Positions 8,782 to 18,085 are shown, counted from the first letter of the stretch. The stretch is DNA of 64,000 nucleotides from Alphaproteobacteria bacterium (GCA_005884685.1 VBAH01000017.1:211152-275151); one strand, 5' to 3'. The notes: generated by a model not told the origin, from the sequence alone. A program made the numbers and translations.

Positions 8782-10104
8782 TCAAAAACTCTCCCGCAGC
8801 CACCGCCCGACCCGCGAGAAATACCCATCCGTTCCGGTCATCAGCGCCCGCGTCCGGCGCGGCTCGCAGTGCTCCAGGTAGGCGAACTGCGGATAGACCA
8901 GGAGCCCCGCGGCCGCCGCGAAGGCCGGCCCGCGCGTCGCCTCGGTCAGGCCGCCGATGCCGAGCGGCCGGCCGATGCGCACCTGGCGGCCGAGAATGTT
9001 GCTCGCGAGATCGGAGAGGCCCGTCATCTGGCTGGCGCCGCCGACAAGGATCACCCTGCCCCGCGGGTCCGACGCGAACGGCGAGGCGGCGAGCCGGTCG
9101 CGCACCATCTCGAGAATCTCTTCCACGCGCGGGCGGATGATGCGCACCAGTTGCGCACGCGGGATCATGCGCGGCGGATCGCGCGGATCGGCGTCGATCG
9201 CCGTGAGGCTCACCATGTCGCGGTCGTCGGACGGGCCGGATAGCGCCGCGCCGAACAGCGTCTTGAGCCGCTCGGCATCCGCGATCGTGGTGGTGAGCCC
9301 GCGCGCGATATCCATCGTGACGTGGGCGCCGCCGAGCGCGAAGCCGTCGACGTGCACGAAGCGCCCTTCGGAGAACACCGCGAACGTGGTGGTGCCGGCG
9401 CCCATATCGACCACCGCGGCGCCGAGATCGGCCTCGTCCTCGGCCAGCACCGCAAGGCCGGCGACATAGGGCGCCGCGACCATCGCCTCGACGCCGATGT
9501 GGCAGCGCTCGACCAATAGCGTGAGGTTGCGCGCCGCCGCGATATCGGTGGTCGCGACATGCATGTCGACACCGAGGCGGCCGCCGATCATGCCGCGCGG
9601 ATCGCGGATGCCGCGCGAGTCGTCGAGCGCGTAGCCGATCGGCAGCGAGTGCAGCACGGCGCGGCCCTCGCGCACCGAATGATGGCTGCCGGCGGCCAGC
9701 ACCCGCTCGATGTCGGCATCGCCGACGGTCGGCGTCTTCATGTGCACGGTCGCGGCGAACAGCTCGCTGCCGGTGCGGCCGGCGGTGATCGGGAGCATCA
9801 CGCTGTCGACGTGCACGCCGGCGCCGCGCTCCGCGCCGTCGACCGCGTGGCGCAGCATTTCCTCCGCGGCGGCGATGTCGACCACGGTGCCGGATTTCAT
9901 CCCCTGCGCCTGCGCGTGGCCGATGCCGAGCAGCTCGATCGCGTGCGTGCGGCGCGGCAGCACGTCCTGCGGCGGGCGCGGCTTCAACCGCGCAATCGCG
10001 CAGACGAACTTGCTGGTGCCGATGTCGAGCGCGCACACGATCGCCGAGCGCTTGCGCGAGATCGGCTTCATCTTCGGCGCCAGCCCGTGCGCAAGGTCGC
10101 TCAT
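8782..10104 (-). CDS. ftsA: Cell division protein FtsA
   Basis: FtsA is the actin-like ATPase that anchors FtsZ to the membrane. The 440-residue product shows the phosphate-binding motifs (CALDIGTSKFVCAI near the N-terminus; VDMGAGTTTFAVF; VILVGGASQMTGL). The C-terminal amphipathic helix ends YFSRVGRWLRESF, the membrane-targeting sequence. The start chosen is MSDLAHGLAP at 10104; the open frame runs to 10158 but those codons lie in an intergenic palindromic repeat. It follows ftsQ but is not followed directly by ftsZ, which is unusual. Confidence 0.97.
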   Translation of the reverse strand: MSDLAHGLAPKMKPISRKRSAIVCALDIGTSKFVCAIARLKPRPPQDVLPRRTHAIELLGIGHAQAQGMKSGTVVDIAAAEEMLRHAVDGAERGAGVHVDSVMLPITAGRTGSELFAATVHMKTPTVGDADIERVLAAGSHHSVREGRAVLHSLPIGYALDDSRGIRDPRGMIGGRLGVDMHVATTDIAAARNLTLLVERCHIGVEAMVAAPYVAGLAVLAEDEADLGAAVVDMGAGTTTFAVFSEGRFVHVDGFALGGAHVTMDIARGLTTTIADAERLKTLFGAALSGPSDDRDMVSLTAIDADPRDPPRMIPRAQLVRIIRPRVEEILEMVRDRLAASPFASDPRGRVILVGGASQMTGLSDLASNILGRQVRIGRPLGIGGLTEATRGPAFAAAAGLLVYPQFAYLEHCEPRRTRALMTGTDGYFSRVGRWLRESF

Positions 10105-10124
10105 GTGTGATCCTGGATTGATCC

Positions 10125-10200
10125 GCTCGTCCCCGCGAAAGCGGGGACCCAGGGCCACGCAAAGACAGAACTGGATTCCCGCTTACGCGGGAATGAGCGG
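10125..10200. repeat. Paired palindromic repeat between ftsQ and ftsA
   Basis: Two hairpin arms, CCCCGCGAAAGCGGGG and TTCCCGCTTACGCGGGAA, flank a 30-bp centre, with outer ends CGCTCGTCCCC and GGGAATGAGCGGG in inverted orientation. It fills the gap between the ftsQ stop and ftsA start and would fold in the cotranscript. Confidence 0.7.
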
Positions 10201-10207
10201 GTGAGAG

Positions 10208-11131
10208 TCACGCGTCGCCGCCTTTCTTCTTCGCGGTTTTCTTCAGCGCGTCTTCGCGCGCCTGCGCGGCCGCGTCGGAGAGGCGGACGACGAGCCGGTC
10301 GGGCAACCGCAGGTCGACCGCCGTGATGTCGCGGCTGAGCAGGCTCTTGTCGCGGTCGAAGCGCGCGAGCGTTTCGAGCGCGCGCTCGACCTCGGTATTC
10401 GGCAGGCGCACGTCGATGCCGTTCTTCAGCCGCAGGTTCCAGCGCCGGTCGGCCACCAGGATCGACGCGCGCACGGAATCGCGGATCGCCGGAAAGCGGT
10501 CGAGCACGGCAAGGAAATCGCGCGCCTTGCCGGCGGCGCCGTTGCCGACCACGAACGGCAGCGAGGCAAGGCGCGGCTCGACCTTCGTGCCGAGCACGGT
10601 GCCGTCGGCCGCGATGACCGCCACCGTGCCCTCGCGCTGCCACAGCGCGAACGCCTCGCGCTCCGTGATGGTGATCTGCAGGCGGTCCGGGTAAAGCTTG
10701 CGCACCGTCGCCTCGGCGATCCACGGGATCGCCTCGAGCCTGGCGCGCGCGTCGGCGACATCGAGGAACAGGAGCGAGGAATGATCCGTCACGCCGGCGG
10801 CGGCGAAAATCTCCTCGCGGCTGACCTGGCGCTGGCCGGAGAGCGACACCGTTGCGATGCGCATGCCGGCGGCGTTCGCCGCGGCGTCGGCGGCATCCTT
10901 GATCGCCGACTGGATCGCGGCGACGTGGTCGCCCTTGATCACGCCATAGGCCGTGACGCCGAGCAGAAAAGAAAGACACGCCGCGAGCCCGGTGTGACGC
11001 GGCACGCGCAGGCGCGCGAGCGGCAGCGTCAGGCGGCGCACGGAGCGGCTCGCGAGCCCGCGGCGCGCAGCCGCGGGCCGGCGCGGCGATTCGTGGCGTC
11101 GCGCAAGCAAGCGGGCGAGGCGTCCTACCAT
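10208..11131 (-). CDS. ftsQ: Cell division protein FtsQ
   Basis: FtsQ is a bitopic inner-membrane protein linking early and late divisome parts. The product has an Arg-rich cytoplasmic N-terminus, one transmembrane segment (GLAACLSFLLGVTAYGVI), and a POTRA domain beginning IATVSLSGQRQVSREEIF with the typical IPWIAEATVRKLYPDRLQI motif. A Lys-rich C-terminal tail follows. I chose the ATG at 11131 (307 aa); the frame is open to 11266 and the true start is uncertain because no strong ribosome site is visible. In relatives ddl precedes ftsQ; here it does not. Confidence 0.93.
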   Translation of the reverse strand: MVGRLARLLARRHESPRRPAAARRGLASRSVRRLTLPLARLRVPRHTGLAACLSFLLGVTAYGVIKGDHVAAIQSAIKDAADAAANAAGMRIATVSLSGQRQVSREEIFAAAGVTDHSSLLFLDVADARARLEAIPWIAEATVRKLYPDRLQITITEREAFALWQREGTVAVIAADGTVLGTKVEPRLASLPFVVGNGAAGKARDFLAVLDRFPAIRDSVRASILVADRRWNLRLKNGIDVRLPNTEVERALETLARFDRDKSLLSRDITAVDLRLPDRLVVRLSDAAAQAREDALKKTAKKKGGDA

Positions 11132-11489
11132 GCGGTCAAGCTCGAGCAGACTGACGTGACGCCCCGGATGACCCAGGGCGCGGTGCGCCAGTCTTCGGGC
11201 GTGGTGGTAAACAAACGGTAAAATATAACGGCGCCGGACGCCCGTGTGGACGGCGGCAGATCCCACCGCGCCGAGACCGCCCCGGGGCCGCCGATCAAGA
11301 AGTCATAGGGCGCTGCGTAATAACTGAGGCAGAGCCGCCGCGCAGCGCCACCAAGCGGGGGCCAAGCCCCCGCGCGCGCACCCAAATATTTCTACAGTCT
11401 GGGGTTGTTTCCGGGCGACACGGGGCGGATACTCGCGAAGCAACCAGTGGGCGAACGGCGTTCGTAGCGCAATTGGAGCAAGGGTCCCC
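11132..11489. other. Interval between ftsQ and the divergent novel locus
   Basis: This stretch contains a possible N-terminal extension of the ftsQ frame and the upstream region of the plus-strand gene at 11490. It has no ddl remnant that I can recognise, and no repeat. Promoters for both directions presumably lie here but I could not place them. Confidence 0.5.
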
Positions 11490-14400
11490 ATGTCCGACCT
11501 GTTTCACAGTTTCCGCGTTCGCAAGCCGGGGGGCGCCCCCGTGGCCCAGATCGTGGGTCGCGGCATTTCCACCCATCCGGCGGGCACGACGGCGCTCTCG
11601 GCGCAGCAGGTGATCCAGGCTCTGCTGCCGCCGTCCATCACGGCAAGCGGCAACGTCGCCGTCCTGTCGAATGCGGGCACGGCGGCGACGGCGCGCGTAG
11701 GCGCCGGTTTCCACGACGCGCTGCGCGCCGCCTACGACACGCGCGACCTCATGCAGTTCAGCCGCATCGCCGGCACGTTCTACACGGCATACGCCATCCG
11801 CAAGCTTTCCGATCTCAAGCCGATCGCGCGCGCCGCCTACACGCTGTTCAAGACCATGGGCCGCAGCATCGACAAAACATTGATCGACCGGTTTTTCGCC
11901 CAGCAGGGCGAGGCGGCCATCGCGGCCTATGTCGGACAGGGCCTTGCGGACGATCTCGACCGGACCGCCGATTCCATCCTCGCCGCCGAAGCGCTGGGCC
12001 TGCACGCCACCCAGCGGGATATTTCGCTCACGCAGCTGCTGCGGTCGCTCTGTGCGTTGCAGATTGCGCACGCGCTGCGCGCGCGCGACCGCGATGCATG
12101 GAGCATCGCCCCGCTCGTTCACCTGTTCGCGATGCCGATCTACCTTCCCGGCTGGGTGTGGTGCGTGGATCCATGCGATTGCGGCGAACCGGGCGGTGAT
12201 CACCGCGGCGAAGTAGTGTACGGGCCGGCGGGCGCGTCACCGGGCGGCGGGCTGCAGCCGGCACCAGTTGGCGGCGTCGCGCCGCCGGCGAACGCGGGGC
12301 CGGTGCTGCCCGGCGGGGCCGGAGAACCCCGCAATCCCGCCGCCATCGCGGCCTCACCGCTGCTGCAGAAAATCGAGGAGGTGAGGCAGTATCACGCGCA
12401 CAAGGATCAGCCGGCCAAGGAGGGCGACTGCGACTGCGATTGCGACGATCCCTGCGTGCCGCCGAGCCCATGCTGCATCGAGTTCACGCCGTTCATCGCC
12501 GATCTCATGGTCGTGCGCCACACCCTGCGCTGCTACTACCCGTCCGAGATCGCATCGATCAGCAACGCGGCGGCGGGCGAGAAGTGGAAGCGCAAGCGCA
12601 CGAACGTGTTGCAGACCAAGCGGAAGCAGGAAACCGACACGACGGTGACGGCGACCCAGCAGCTCGATCACCAGGAGCAGGACACGACCGAGCTCACCAC
12701 CGAGGTGCAGCGGACGATCGACACCAGCCTCAGCCTGGACGCCGGCGTCACGGCCGACTGGGAGTGGGGCAGCGCCAGTCTCAACGCCTCCTACAGCACC
12801 TCGACCTCGCTCTCGGACAGCGCCACTCAGCAAACGTTCAAGAGCGTCGTTAACCACGCCGTCTTGAACCTCGCCCGCACGGTGCGCGAGCAGCGCAGCA
12901 CGACCACGCTCAACCGCACGGTCGAGACCAATACCCACAAATTCGACCGCACCGGCCAGGATCTGTCGGTAGGCATCTACACCTGGGTCGACGAGGAATA
13001 CGAGATGCAGGCCGTCAAGTACGATCGGTGCCTGACGCTGCGCTTTGTGATGCCGGATCCGGGCGCGCGGTACCGCGCGCTGCTCCAGCGCGCCTTCGGG
13101 CTCGACGTGAAATTCGACATGGTCGCCCCCACGGCGCCGCCGCCCGCGAGCGCGATCAACGATACGAACTATCTCGCCCTTGCGAGCCAGTACGGCGTTG
13201 ACGGTCCGCCACGGCCGCCAGAAAAAACCAAGACGATCTCGCAACACGTCGGCGGCGATTACGGCGGAGAAACACATTCGGTTTGGAGCGGTTATACGTA
13301 TTCACCTCCGCATACCCAGTTCGCAACATTCTCGATACCCGCCGGATATGTCGCCACCACCCTCTCGGGAAATCCGACAAATCTCCTTTGGAACGGCCAT
13401 ACCGGGGATGCCTCAGTCGGAGTTCATATCGGTTCTCCCTTCCTGCAGTGGGCCAAGAACGGTTCGATCGTGGCCGGGCCGGTGGGTCTTCCCCCGCTGG
13501 AGGGGCAGATACAGGCGACGGTCGATGATTTCCACATGACGAGTTTCGGCGTCGATCTGCATATCGTCTGCACTTTGAAACCCGAGGCCTGGCTGGCCTG
13601 GCAGGCGGGCGTGCATAAACAGCTGCAAGACGCTTACGACAAGCAGAAGGAAACCTATGACGCCGCGCTTGCCGCCTTCGAGGCAGCGCAGGCGGAGAAG
13701 AAGCAGAAAATGCAGGACTTCCTGCACCGCGACCCCTTCGTCAACGGCGAAGTGCAGCGCACCGAGTTGCAGGCCGAGGCGATCGAGATGCTGATGTGTC
13801 TCTCCTTCGACCGCTTCCAGGCGATGAACTACCGCGTGCAGCCGTGCGGCCTGCCGCAGATCGACCGGCGCGAGGCCGAGGAGAAGGGCAAGCTCGTCCG
13901 ATTCATCGAGGAGGCGTTCGCGTTCAGCCGCGCGCTCTATGTCTATTACCCCTACCAATTCGACGGCCGGCTGTGCGGCTGGCAGGACAAGGTCACCATC
14001 GACACCGGCGACGCGCTGTTCGACAAATTCCTCCAGGCTGGCGCCGTTCAATACCAGGTGGCGGTCACGAAGGGGTTCGAAGCCGACGTCCAGTATTTCC
14101 TGCAAACCGGCCAGATCTGGGGGCAGGACGGCGAGCCGCCGAACAGCGACACCGATGCCGACTGGATCTCGCTCATCGACGAGATCAAGCACCAGCAGGA
14201 TTGCTATTTCAACGATCGCGAAGGGCTCATCGACACCAATCCGCCGTCGGACATCGTGACGATCAAGGGCTCGGATCGTTATTGGGACGCGCTCCAGGGC
14301 ACCCTGGACAACAATGCGATCGCCGCCGATCTCAAGCGCGAGATCAGCTTCGGCGGCGACATCTATCAAATCGTCGCGATCACGCTGAATGCGAACTCGC

Positions 14401-14612
14401 CGCCCTTCGACCTGCTCAACCCCGATCAGATGTGGTGGGACCTGACCATCAAGCCCGCCCCCGCAGGGGCGCCGGCGACCGGCCTGCCCTATGCGGTCGG
14501 CGGCCAGTTCATCGGCGCGCCGTGGCGTTCAAGAGTGCCGACCAGTTTCGTGTGGCTCGTGAACGACACCTACTGCCTGCCCTGCTACCCGATCACCTGC
14601 ACGGGAGGCTGA
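11490..14612 (+). CDS. Large uncharacterised protein with Cys-rich linker and Thr/Ser-rich amphipathic segment
   Basis: A 1040-residue protein of unknown function with no signal peptide. The N-terminal 220 residues look alpha-helical. A Pro/Gly linker and two Cys clusters follow (WCVDPCDCGEP; DCDCDCDDPCVPPSPCC at about 313-331), leading into IADLMVVRHTLRCYYPSEIA. Residues about 366-490 are a basic stretch, then a Thr/Ser-rich alternating segment (TEVQRTIDTSLSLDAGV, WEWGSASLNASYSTSTS) suggestive of beta-hairpins or membrane strands, ending FDRTGQDLSVGIYTWVDEEY. A coiled coil occupies about 701-747. From memory the Cys-rich/ADLMVVR and GIYxWVDxxY parts resemble large uncharacterised bacterial proteins; not verified. 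It occupies the position where ddl is expected and overlaps no other gene. Confidence 0.75.
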   Translation: MSDLFHSFRVRKPGGAPVAQIVGRGISTHPAGTTALSAQQVIQALLPPSITASGNVAVLSNAGTAATARVGAGFHDALRAAYDTRDLMQFSRIAGTFYTAYAIRKLSDLKPIARAAYTLFKTMGRSIDKTLIDRFFAQQGEAAIAAYVGQGLADDLDRTADSILAAEALGLHATQRDISLTQLLRSLCALQIAHALRARDRDAWSIAPLVHLFAMPIYLPGWVWCVDPCDCGEPGGDHRGEVVYGPAGASPGGGLQPAPVGGVAPPANAGPVLPGGAGEPRNPAAIAASPLLQKIEEVRQYHAHKDQPAKEGDCDCDCDDPCVPPSPCCIEFTPFIADLMVVRHTLRCYYPSEIASISNAAAGEKWKRKRTNVLQTKRKQETDTTVTATQQLDHQEQDTTELTTEVQRTIDTSLSLDAGVTADWEWGSASLNASYSTSTSLSDSATQQTFKSVVNHAVLNLARTVREQRSTTTLNRTVETNTHKFDRTGQDLSVGIYTWVDEEYEMQAVKYDRCLTLRFVMPDPGARYRALLQRAFGLDVKFDMVAPTAPPPASAINDTNYLALASQYGVDGPPRPPEKTKTISQHVGGDYGGETHSVWSGYTYSPPHTQFATFSIPAGYVATTLSGNPTNLLWNGHTGDASVGVHIGSPFLQWAKNGSIVAGPVGLPPLEGQIQATVDDFHMTSFGVDLHIVCTLKPEAWLAWQAGVHKQLQDAYDKQKETYDAALAAFEAAQAEKKQKMQDFLHRDPFVNGEVQRTELQAEAIEMLMCLSFDRFQAMNYRVQPCGLPQIDRREAEEKGKLVRFIEEAFAFSRALYVYYPYQFDGRLCGWQDKVTIDTGDALFDKFLQAGAVQYQVAVTKGFEADVQYFLQTGQIWGQDGEPPNSDTDADWISLIDEIKHQQDCYFNDREGLIDTNPPSDIVTIKGSDRYWDALQGTLDNNAIAADLKREISFGGDIYQIVAITLNANSPPFDLLNPDQMWWDLTIKPAPAGAPATGLPYAVGGQFIGAPWRSRVPTSFVWLVNDTYCLPCYPITCTGG

Positions 14613-14613
14613 G

Positions 14614-15543
14614 ATGCCGTACGGCCAGTCCGCGCCGCAATCCGCTTACGCGCGCGCCGCGCAGGCGGCGCCAAAGGAGGATCCGCGGGTCGCCAAGTTT
14701 CATCAGCAGGTTCGGGCGGCGGCGAACGAGATTGCGGCCAACACGGCGATCATCGAGTCCTACAAGCGCTTCGACTGGGCGAACGAAATTGCGACCAACA
14801 CGGCCATCATCGACCCCGACAAGCGCTTCAACAGAAAGCCGCACGGAATCCTGTGGTACTTCACGGAGATCTCCGTCCTCGATGGCGCGACCCCGCGGCC
14901 GAACCTGCCGAAGATCGAGGATACGGGGGAGAGCTGGACGACCGCGTGGAAGAAGCTGCCCGCGGTCGCCAGACAGGCGCTCTGCGATCTCGGCAACCAG
15001 GACCCGCGACAGATAGACCTCACGAGCATGGAGCAAAGGGCGGCACTGAGCAGCGCCTGCGAGGAGTGGCCTGAGGATGCTTATGCCACGGGACAGGCAG
15101 CCAGTAGCGGGGCGGATGAAAGGACGTGCTCGCCCTTCGTCGGCGAGGCGCTCTGCAAAGCATTGCGCAAGCTCAAACTCGACGAAAAGCTGTTTCTGCA
15201 GAGCCCCCGAGGGAAATGGAAGTTCATCCCGGCGGGGGATATCCGCAAGGTTCCCTTGTTTGTCACGGTGCCCAAGTCGGAGATCGTACCCGGACAGGCG
15301 GATGGATTTGTCGCGAGTATGTTAGAGGGGCATCACGTCGAGATCGTCGTCCACGTCCCGGCGAACTGGCCATCTATTTTTTGTGCGATCGGCTCCGGCC
15401 GAGGGAATATCGACGATAACGGCAAGATCGTATGCGGCCACGAAGACCGAGATCGCGACGTGGGTTTTTGGAAAAACGTGTTCCTCAAAATCAACGCCAA
15501 AAACCGGGCGATGCAGCAAGTGTTGGCCAAGGTCAAGGCGTGA
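14614..15543 (+). CDS. Uncharacterised 309-residue partner protein
   Basis: It starts one base after the upstream stop codon, with a GGGAGG-like site inside the end of that gene, so the two are almost certainly cotranslated. The product has no signal peptide or recognised domain. Near the N-terminus there is an exact 19-residue tandem duplication (ANEIAANTAIIESYKRFDW then ANEIATNTAIIDPDKRFNR), encoded by two 57-bp units at 14722-14778 and 14779-14835. The remainder includes a Trp-rich segment (ESWTTAWKKLP) and several Cys residues. Function is unknown; a shared role with the 1040-residue protein is inferred from coupling. Confidence 0.7.
   Translation: MPYGQSAPQSAYARAAQAAPKEDPRVAKFHQQVRAAANEIAANTAIIESYKRFDWANEIATNTAIIDPDKRFNRKPHGILWYFTEISVLDGATPRPNLPKIEDTGESWTTAWKKLPAVARQALCDLGNQDPRQIDLTSMEQRAALSSACEEWPEDAYATGQAASSGADERTCSPFVGEALCKALRKLKLDEKLFLQSPRGKWKFIPAGDIRKVPLFVTVPKSEIVPGQADGFVASMLEGHHVEIVVHVPANWPSIFCAIGSGRGNIDDNGKIVCGHEDRDRDVGFWKNVFLKINAKNRAMQQVLAKVKA
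14722..14835 (+). repeat. 57-bp in-frame tandem duplication
   Basis: Two adjacent 57-bp units encode 19-residue repeats with the shared core NTAII...KRF. Synonymous differences (GAG/GAA, GCG/GCC, and others) show the duplication is not brand new. Confidence 0.85.
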
Positions 15544-15619
15544 GAAGCGGGCAATAAACGAAGCGCAAGGCATCGGACCACAAAAAGGCACGCGCCGCGG
15601 GCGCACCCGTCTACGCGCC

Positions 15620-16537
15620 CTACAGTTTCACGCCGATCCGCTTGATCTCCCACTCCAGTTCGACGCCGCTGGTCTCGCGCACGCGCCGGCGCACCTCCTC
15701 GCCGAGATTTTCGATATCGGCCGCGCTCGCGCTGCCGCGGTTGATCAGGAAATTGCAGTGCAGCTCGGAGACCTGCGCGTCGCCGACCGCGAGGCCGCGG
15801 CAGCCCGCGGCATCGATCAACTGCCAGGCTTTGTGCCCGGGCGGGTTCTTGAAGGTCGAGCCGCCGGTGCGGCTCTTCACCGGCTGCGTCGTCTCGCGCT
15901 TGCCGGTGATCTCGTCCATCTCGGCCGCGATTGTCGCGGGATCGCCGGGCGCGCCCGCAAACAGCGCTTCGGTGAACACGACATCGTCGGGCACGCCGCA
16001 GTGCCGGTAACTGAAATGCATCTCCGCGTTGGTGTAGCTGCGCACGGTGCCGGTGCGATCGACGCCGCGGGCTTCGATCAGGACATCCTTCGTCTCGGCG
16101 CCGTAGGCGCCGCCGTTCATGCGCAGCGCGCCACCGATCGCGCCGGGAATGCCGCGCAGGAACGCGAGCCCGGCGATGCCGGCCTCCTGCGCCGCCCTGG
16201 CGACGCGCAGGTCGGGCGCAGCCGTGCCGGCGCGCACGCGCGTACCCTCGCTCCTGATGGCGTTGAAGCCGCGTCCGAGCCGGATCACCACGCCGGGCAC
16301 GCCGCCGTCGCGCACGATCAGGTTCGAGCCGAGGCCGACGACCGTGACGGGTGTCTCGCGCGGCAGGCTGGCGAGCAGATACGCGAGGTCGCGCTCGTCC
16401 TCCGGCATGACCAGCGCCTGCGCGGCCCCGCCGACGCGAAACCAGGTGAGGGGTGCGAGCGGCTCGTTGGCGAGCAGGCGCCCGCGCAGGGCGGGCAGTG
16501 CGTGCTTCAATTGAGGGACGATGTCGGGGAAGCTCAT
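15620..16537 (-). CDS. murB: UDP-N-acetylenolpyruvoylglucosamine reductase MurB
   Basis: MurB is the FAD/NADPH enzyme that makes UDP-MurNAc in the cytoplasm. The 305-residue product shows the FAD-binding motif [17 protein letters not shown], the [21 protein letters not shown] motif, the active-site [12 protein letters not shown] and the late H-C-N-F-L-I-N. The start [10 protein letters not shown] at 16537 is supported by a decayed copy of the same 5' end at 21.5 kb. It is separated from murC by about 7 kb of inserted material and from ftsQ by the novel two-gene locus. Confidence 0.97.
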   Translation of the reverse strand: MSFPDIVPQLKHALPALRGRLLANEPLAPLTWFRVGGAAQALVMPEDERDLAYLLASLPRETPVTVVGLGSNLIVRDGGVPGVVIRLGRGFNAIRSEGTRVRAGTAAPDLRVARAAQEAGIAGLAFLRGIPGAIGGALRMNGGAYGAETKDVLIEARGVDRTGTVRSYTNAEMHFSYRHCGVPDDVVFTEALFAGAPGDPATIAAEMDEITGKRETTQPVKSRTGGSTFKNPPGHKAWQLIDAAGCRGLAVGDAQVSELHCNFLINRGSASAADIENLGEEVRRRVRETSGVELEWEIKRIGVKL

Positions 16538-16682
16538 CGGCGCCGACAGTACGCAGGCACCCTCGACTGTCAACGCACCTCGGCGCGCGATACGCGCAGC
16601 GCATGGCGCCGCCCTGCGCGCCAGATCTCTTCAGCCAAACAGGCGGACGCCTTCGTTTGCGCCCGCCGGCAAACTCAGCAAA

Positions 16683-17333
16683 CTAGCCCGGTGGCTCCTT
16701 CCAGCCCTGCCAGACCAATTCAAGCTGGCCGCGGCTGATTTCGAAATATCCCGCCATAAGGCCCGTGCCCATGAGGGTGCCCCAGTAGGTTCCGCCGTTT
16801 GAGTAAAAGTAAACGGTCGTCACGGATGGGCCGAAACCGCCCCCGATACCGTCGAAGTGGGCGGGCCCCTGTCTGGTCATACCGATGGGGGTCTTCACGT
16901 AGCGAAAGTCCTTCGACAAACAGATCGCATTCGGGTCCAGGCTGAATGATCCCCCGATCACGACGGTACCGGACGCCCACGCCTTCCAGCTTGTCCCTTT
17001 GCCGCCGAACAAGAAGGCCAGGGGTGTCAGACCTCCGAAAGGAACACCGCCGCCGACCGCCCACCCGTAAGCGGACGTGATGTTGAAGCTGCATGGACCG
17101 GCACTCCATGATTCTCCGGTGCCTTCCAGGATGTGCTTGTTCGCCTGCGCGATGTCGCTGTCGGGATTCAATCTGGCGTACGATCGGATCCGATCCATCC
17201 GCTCGCGATTGGCTGCGTCGCATAAGGATCGAAGCTCGGCTTCGTTCGGCACCGGCTTCTTGGCGTTCTCGGCGAGTGTCGCAAAGTTCGCAACATCCAG
17301 GCTCTGGCGAACCAGTTGGTCCTGCGCGTCCAT
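16683..17333 (-). CDS. Uncharacterised Gly/aromatic-rich protein, tandem paralog 2
   Basis: A 216-residue protein with a short helical N-terminus (QSLDVANFATLAENAKKP) and a Gly- and aromatic-rich, probably beta-structured C-terminal domain from about residue 75 (SAYGWAVGGGVPFGGL, FLFGGKGTSWKAW, GTYWGTLMGTGLMAGYF, LELVWQGWK). No signal peptide. It is a clear paralog of the upstream gene at 17447-18085, with the same GGGAGG ribosome site. I do not recognise the family; a compact beta-barrel such as VapA-type proteins is a possibility to test structurally. It ends 146 bp upstream of murB. Confidence 0.7.
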   Translation of the reverse strand: MDAQDQLVRQSLDVANFATLAENAKKPVPNEAELRSLCDAANRERMDRIRSYARLNPDSDIAQANKHILEGTGESWSAGPCSFNITSAYGWAVGGGVPFGGLTPLAFLFGGKGTSWKAWASGTVVIGGSFSLDPNAICLSKDFRYVKTPIGMTRQGPAHFDGIGGGFGPSVTTVYFYSNGGTYWGTLMGTGLMAGYFEISRGQLELVWQGWKEPPG

Positions 17334-17446
17334 GGTTTCCCTCCCTGTCGGTTATTGCCGCTGTGGTCCGGTTTCAGGCATGACGCCCGCTCGCAGGTGA
17401 GCGGCGCTGTGCGCGCTCACCTGCCAACTCATGCCGCCTCGGCCGC

Positions 17447-18085
17447 TTATTGCTTCCAGCCCTGCCAGACCAGCTCGAGCTGGCCTTCGACGCTGAAATA
17501 TCCCACCAGCGCGCCGGTGCCGGTGACCGTGCCCCAGAAGGTTCCGCTGGATGAGTAGAAGGAGAGGCTGATCTCGGAGATACCGGCCCCGCCCCCGCTC
17601 GCCACGAAATTGCAGAAACCCTTTCTCACCATGCCGATCGGGCTGTTCTCGGTCTTGAATTCCTTCGACAGGCAGACCGTGTTCGGATTGACGACAAATG
17701 ACCCCAGGGTCACACAGGTACCGGTTGCCCACGCCTTCCAGCTTTCCCCTTTGCCGCCGAACAAGAAGGACAAAGGCGCCATGCCGAGGAACGGAACGCC
17801 GCCGCCGATCGCCCAGCCGTAAGCGGACGTGATGCTGAAGTTGCCCGGACCAGCGGTCCATGTTTCCACCGCGCCGCCGAGGACTTCCTTGTTCGCCTTC
17901 ACGAGATCGCCGCCCGGATTGGATTTGGCGTACCCCTTGAGCTGATCGATCTGCGCGCGAACGGCCGTTTCGCTCGCGGTCTTCAACTTGGCTTCGTTCG
18001 CGACCGCCTGCTTGGCATCGGCCTCGAGTTTCGCGAAGTTCGCAACATCCAGACTCTTGAGGACGTGTTGATCCTGTGCGCTCAT
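17447..18085 (-). CDS. Uncharacterised Gly/aromatic-rich protein, tandem paralog 1
   Basis: A 212-residue protein sharing the architecture and much of the sequence of its downstream neighbour: KSLDVANFAKLEADAKQ, SAYGWAIGGGVPFLG, FLFGGKGESWKAWATGT, GTFWGTVTGTGALVGYF and the C-terminal LELVWQGWK. The start at 18085 is preceded by GGGAGGAAACACC, nearly identical to the site of the paralog; the frame stays open to 18172. No export signal or catalytic motif is seen. The pair is a recent-looking tandem duplication within the murB-murC island. Confidence 0.7.
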   Translation of the reverse strand: MSAQDQHVLKSLDVANFAKLEADAKQAVANEAKLKTASETAVRAQIDQLKGYAKSNPGGDLVKANKEVLGGAVETWTAGPGNFSITSAYGWAIGGGVPFLGMAPLSFLFGGKGESWKAWATGTCVTLGSFVVNPNTVCLSKEFKTENSPIGMVRKGFCNFVASGGGAGISEISLSFYSSSGTFWGTVTGTGALVGYFSVEGQLELVWQGWKQ

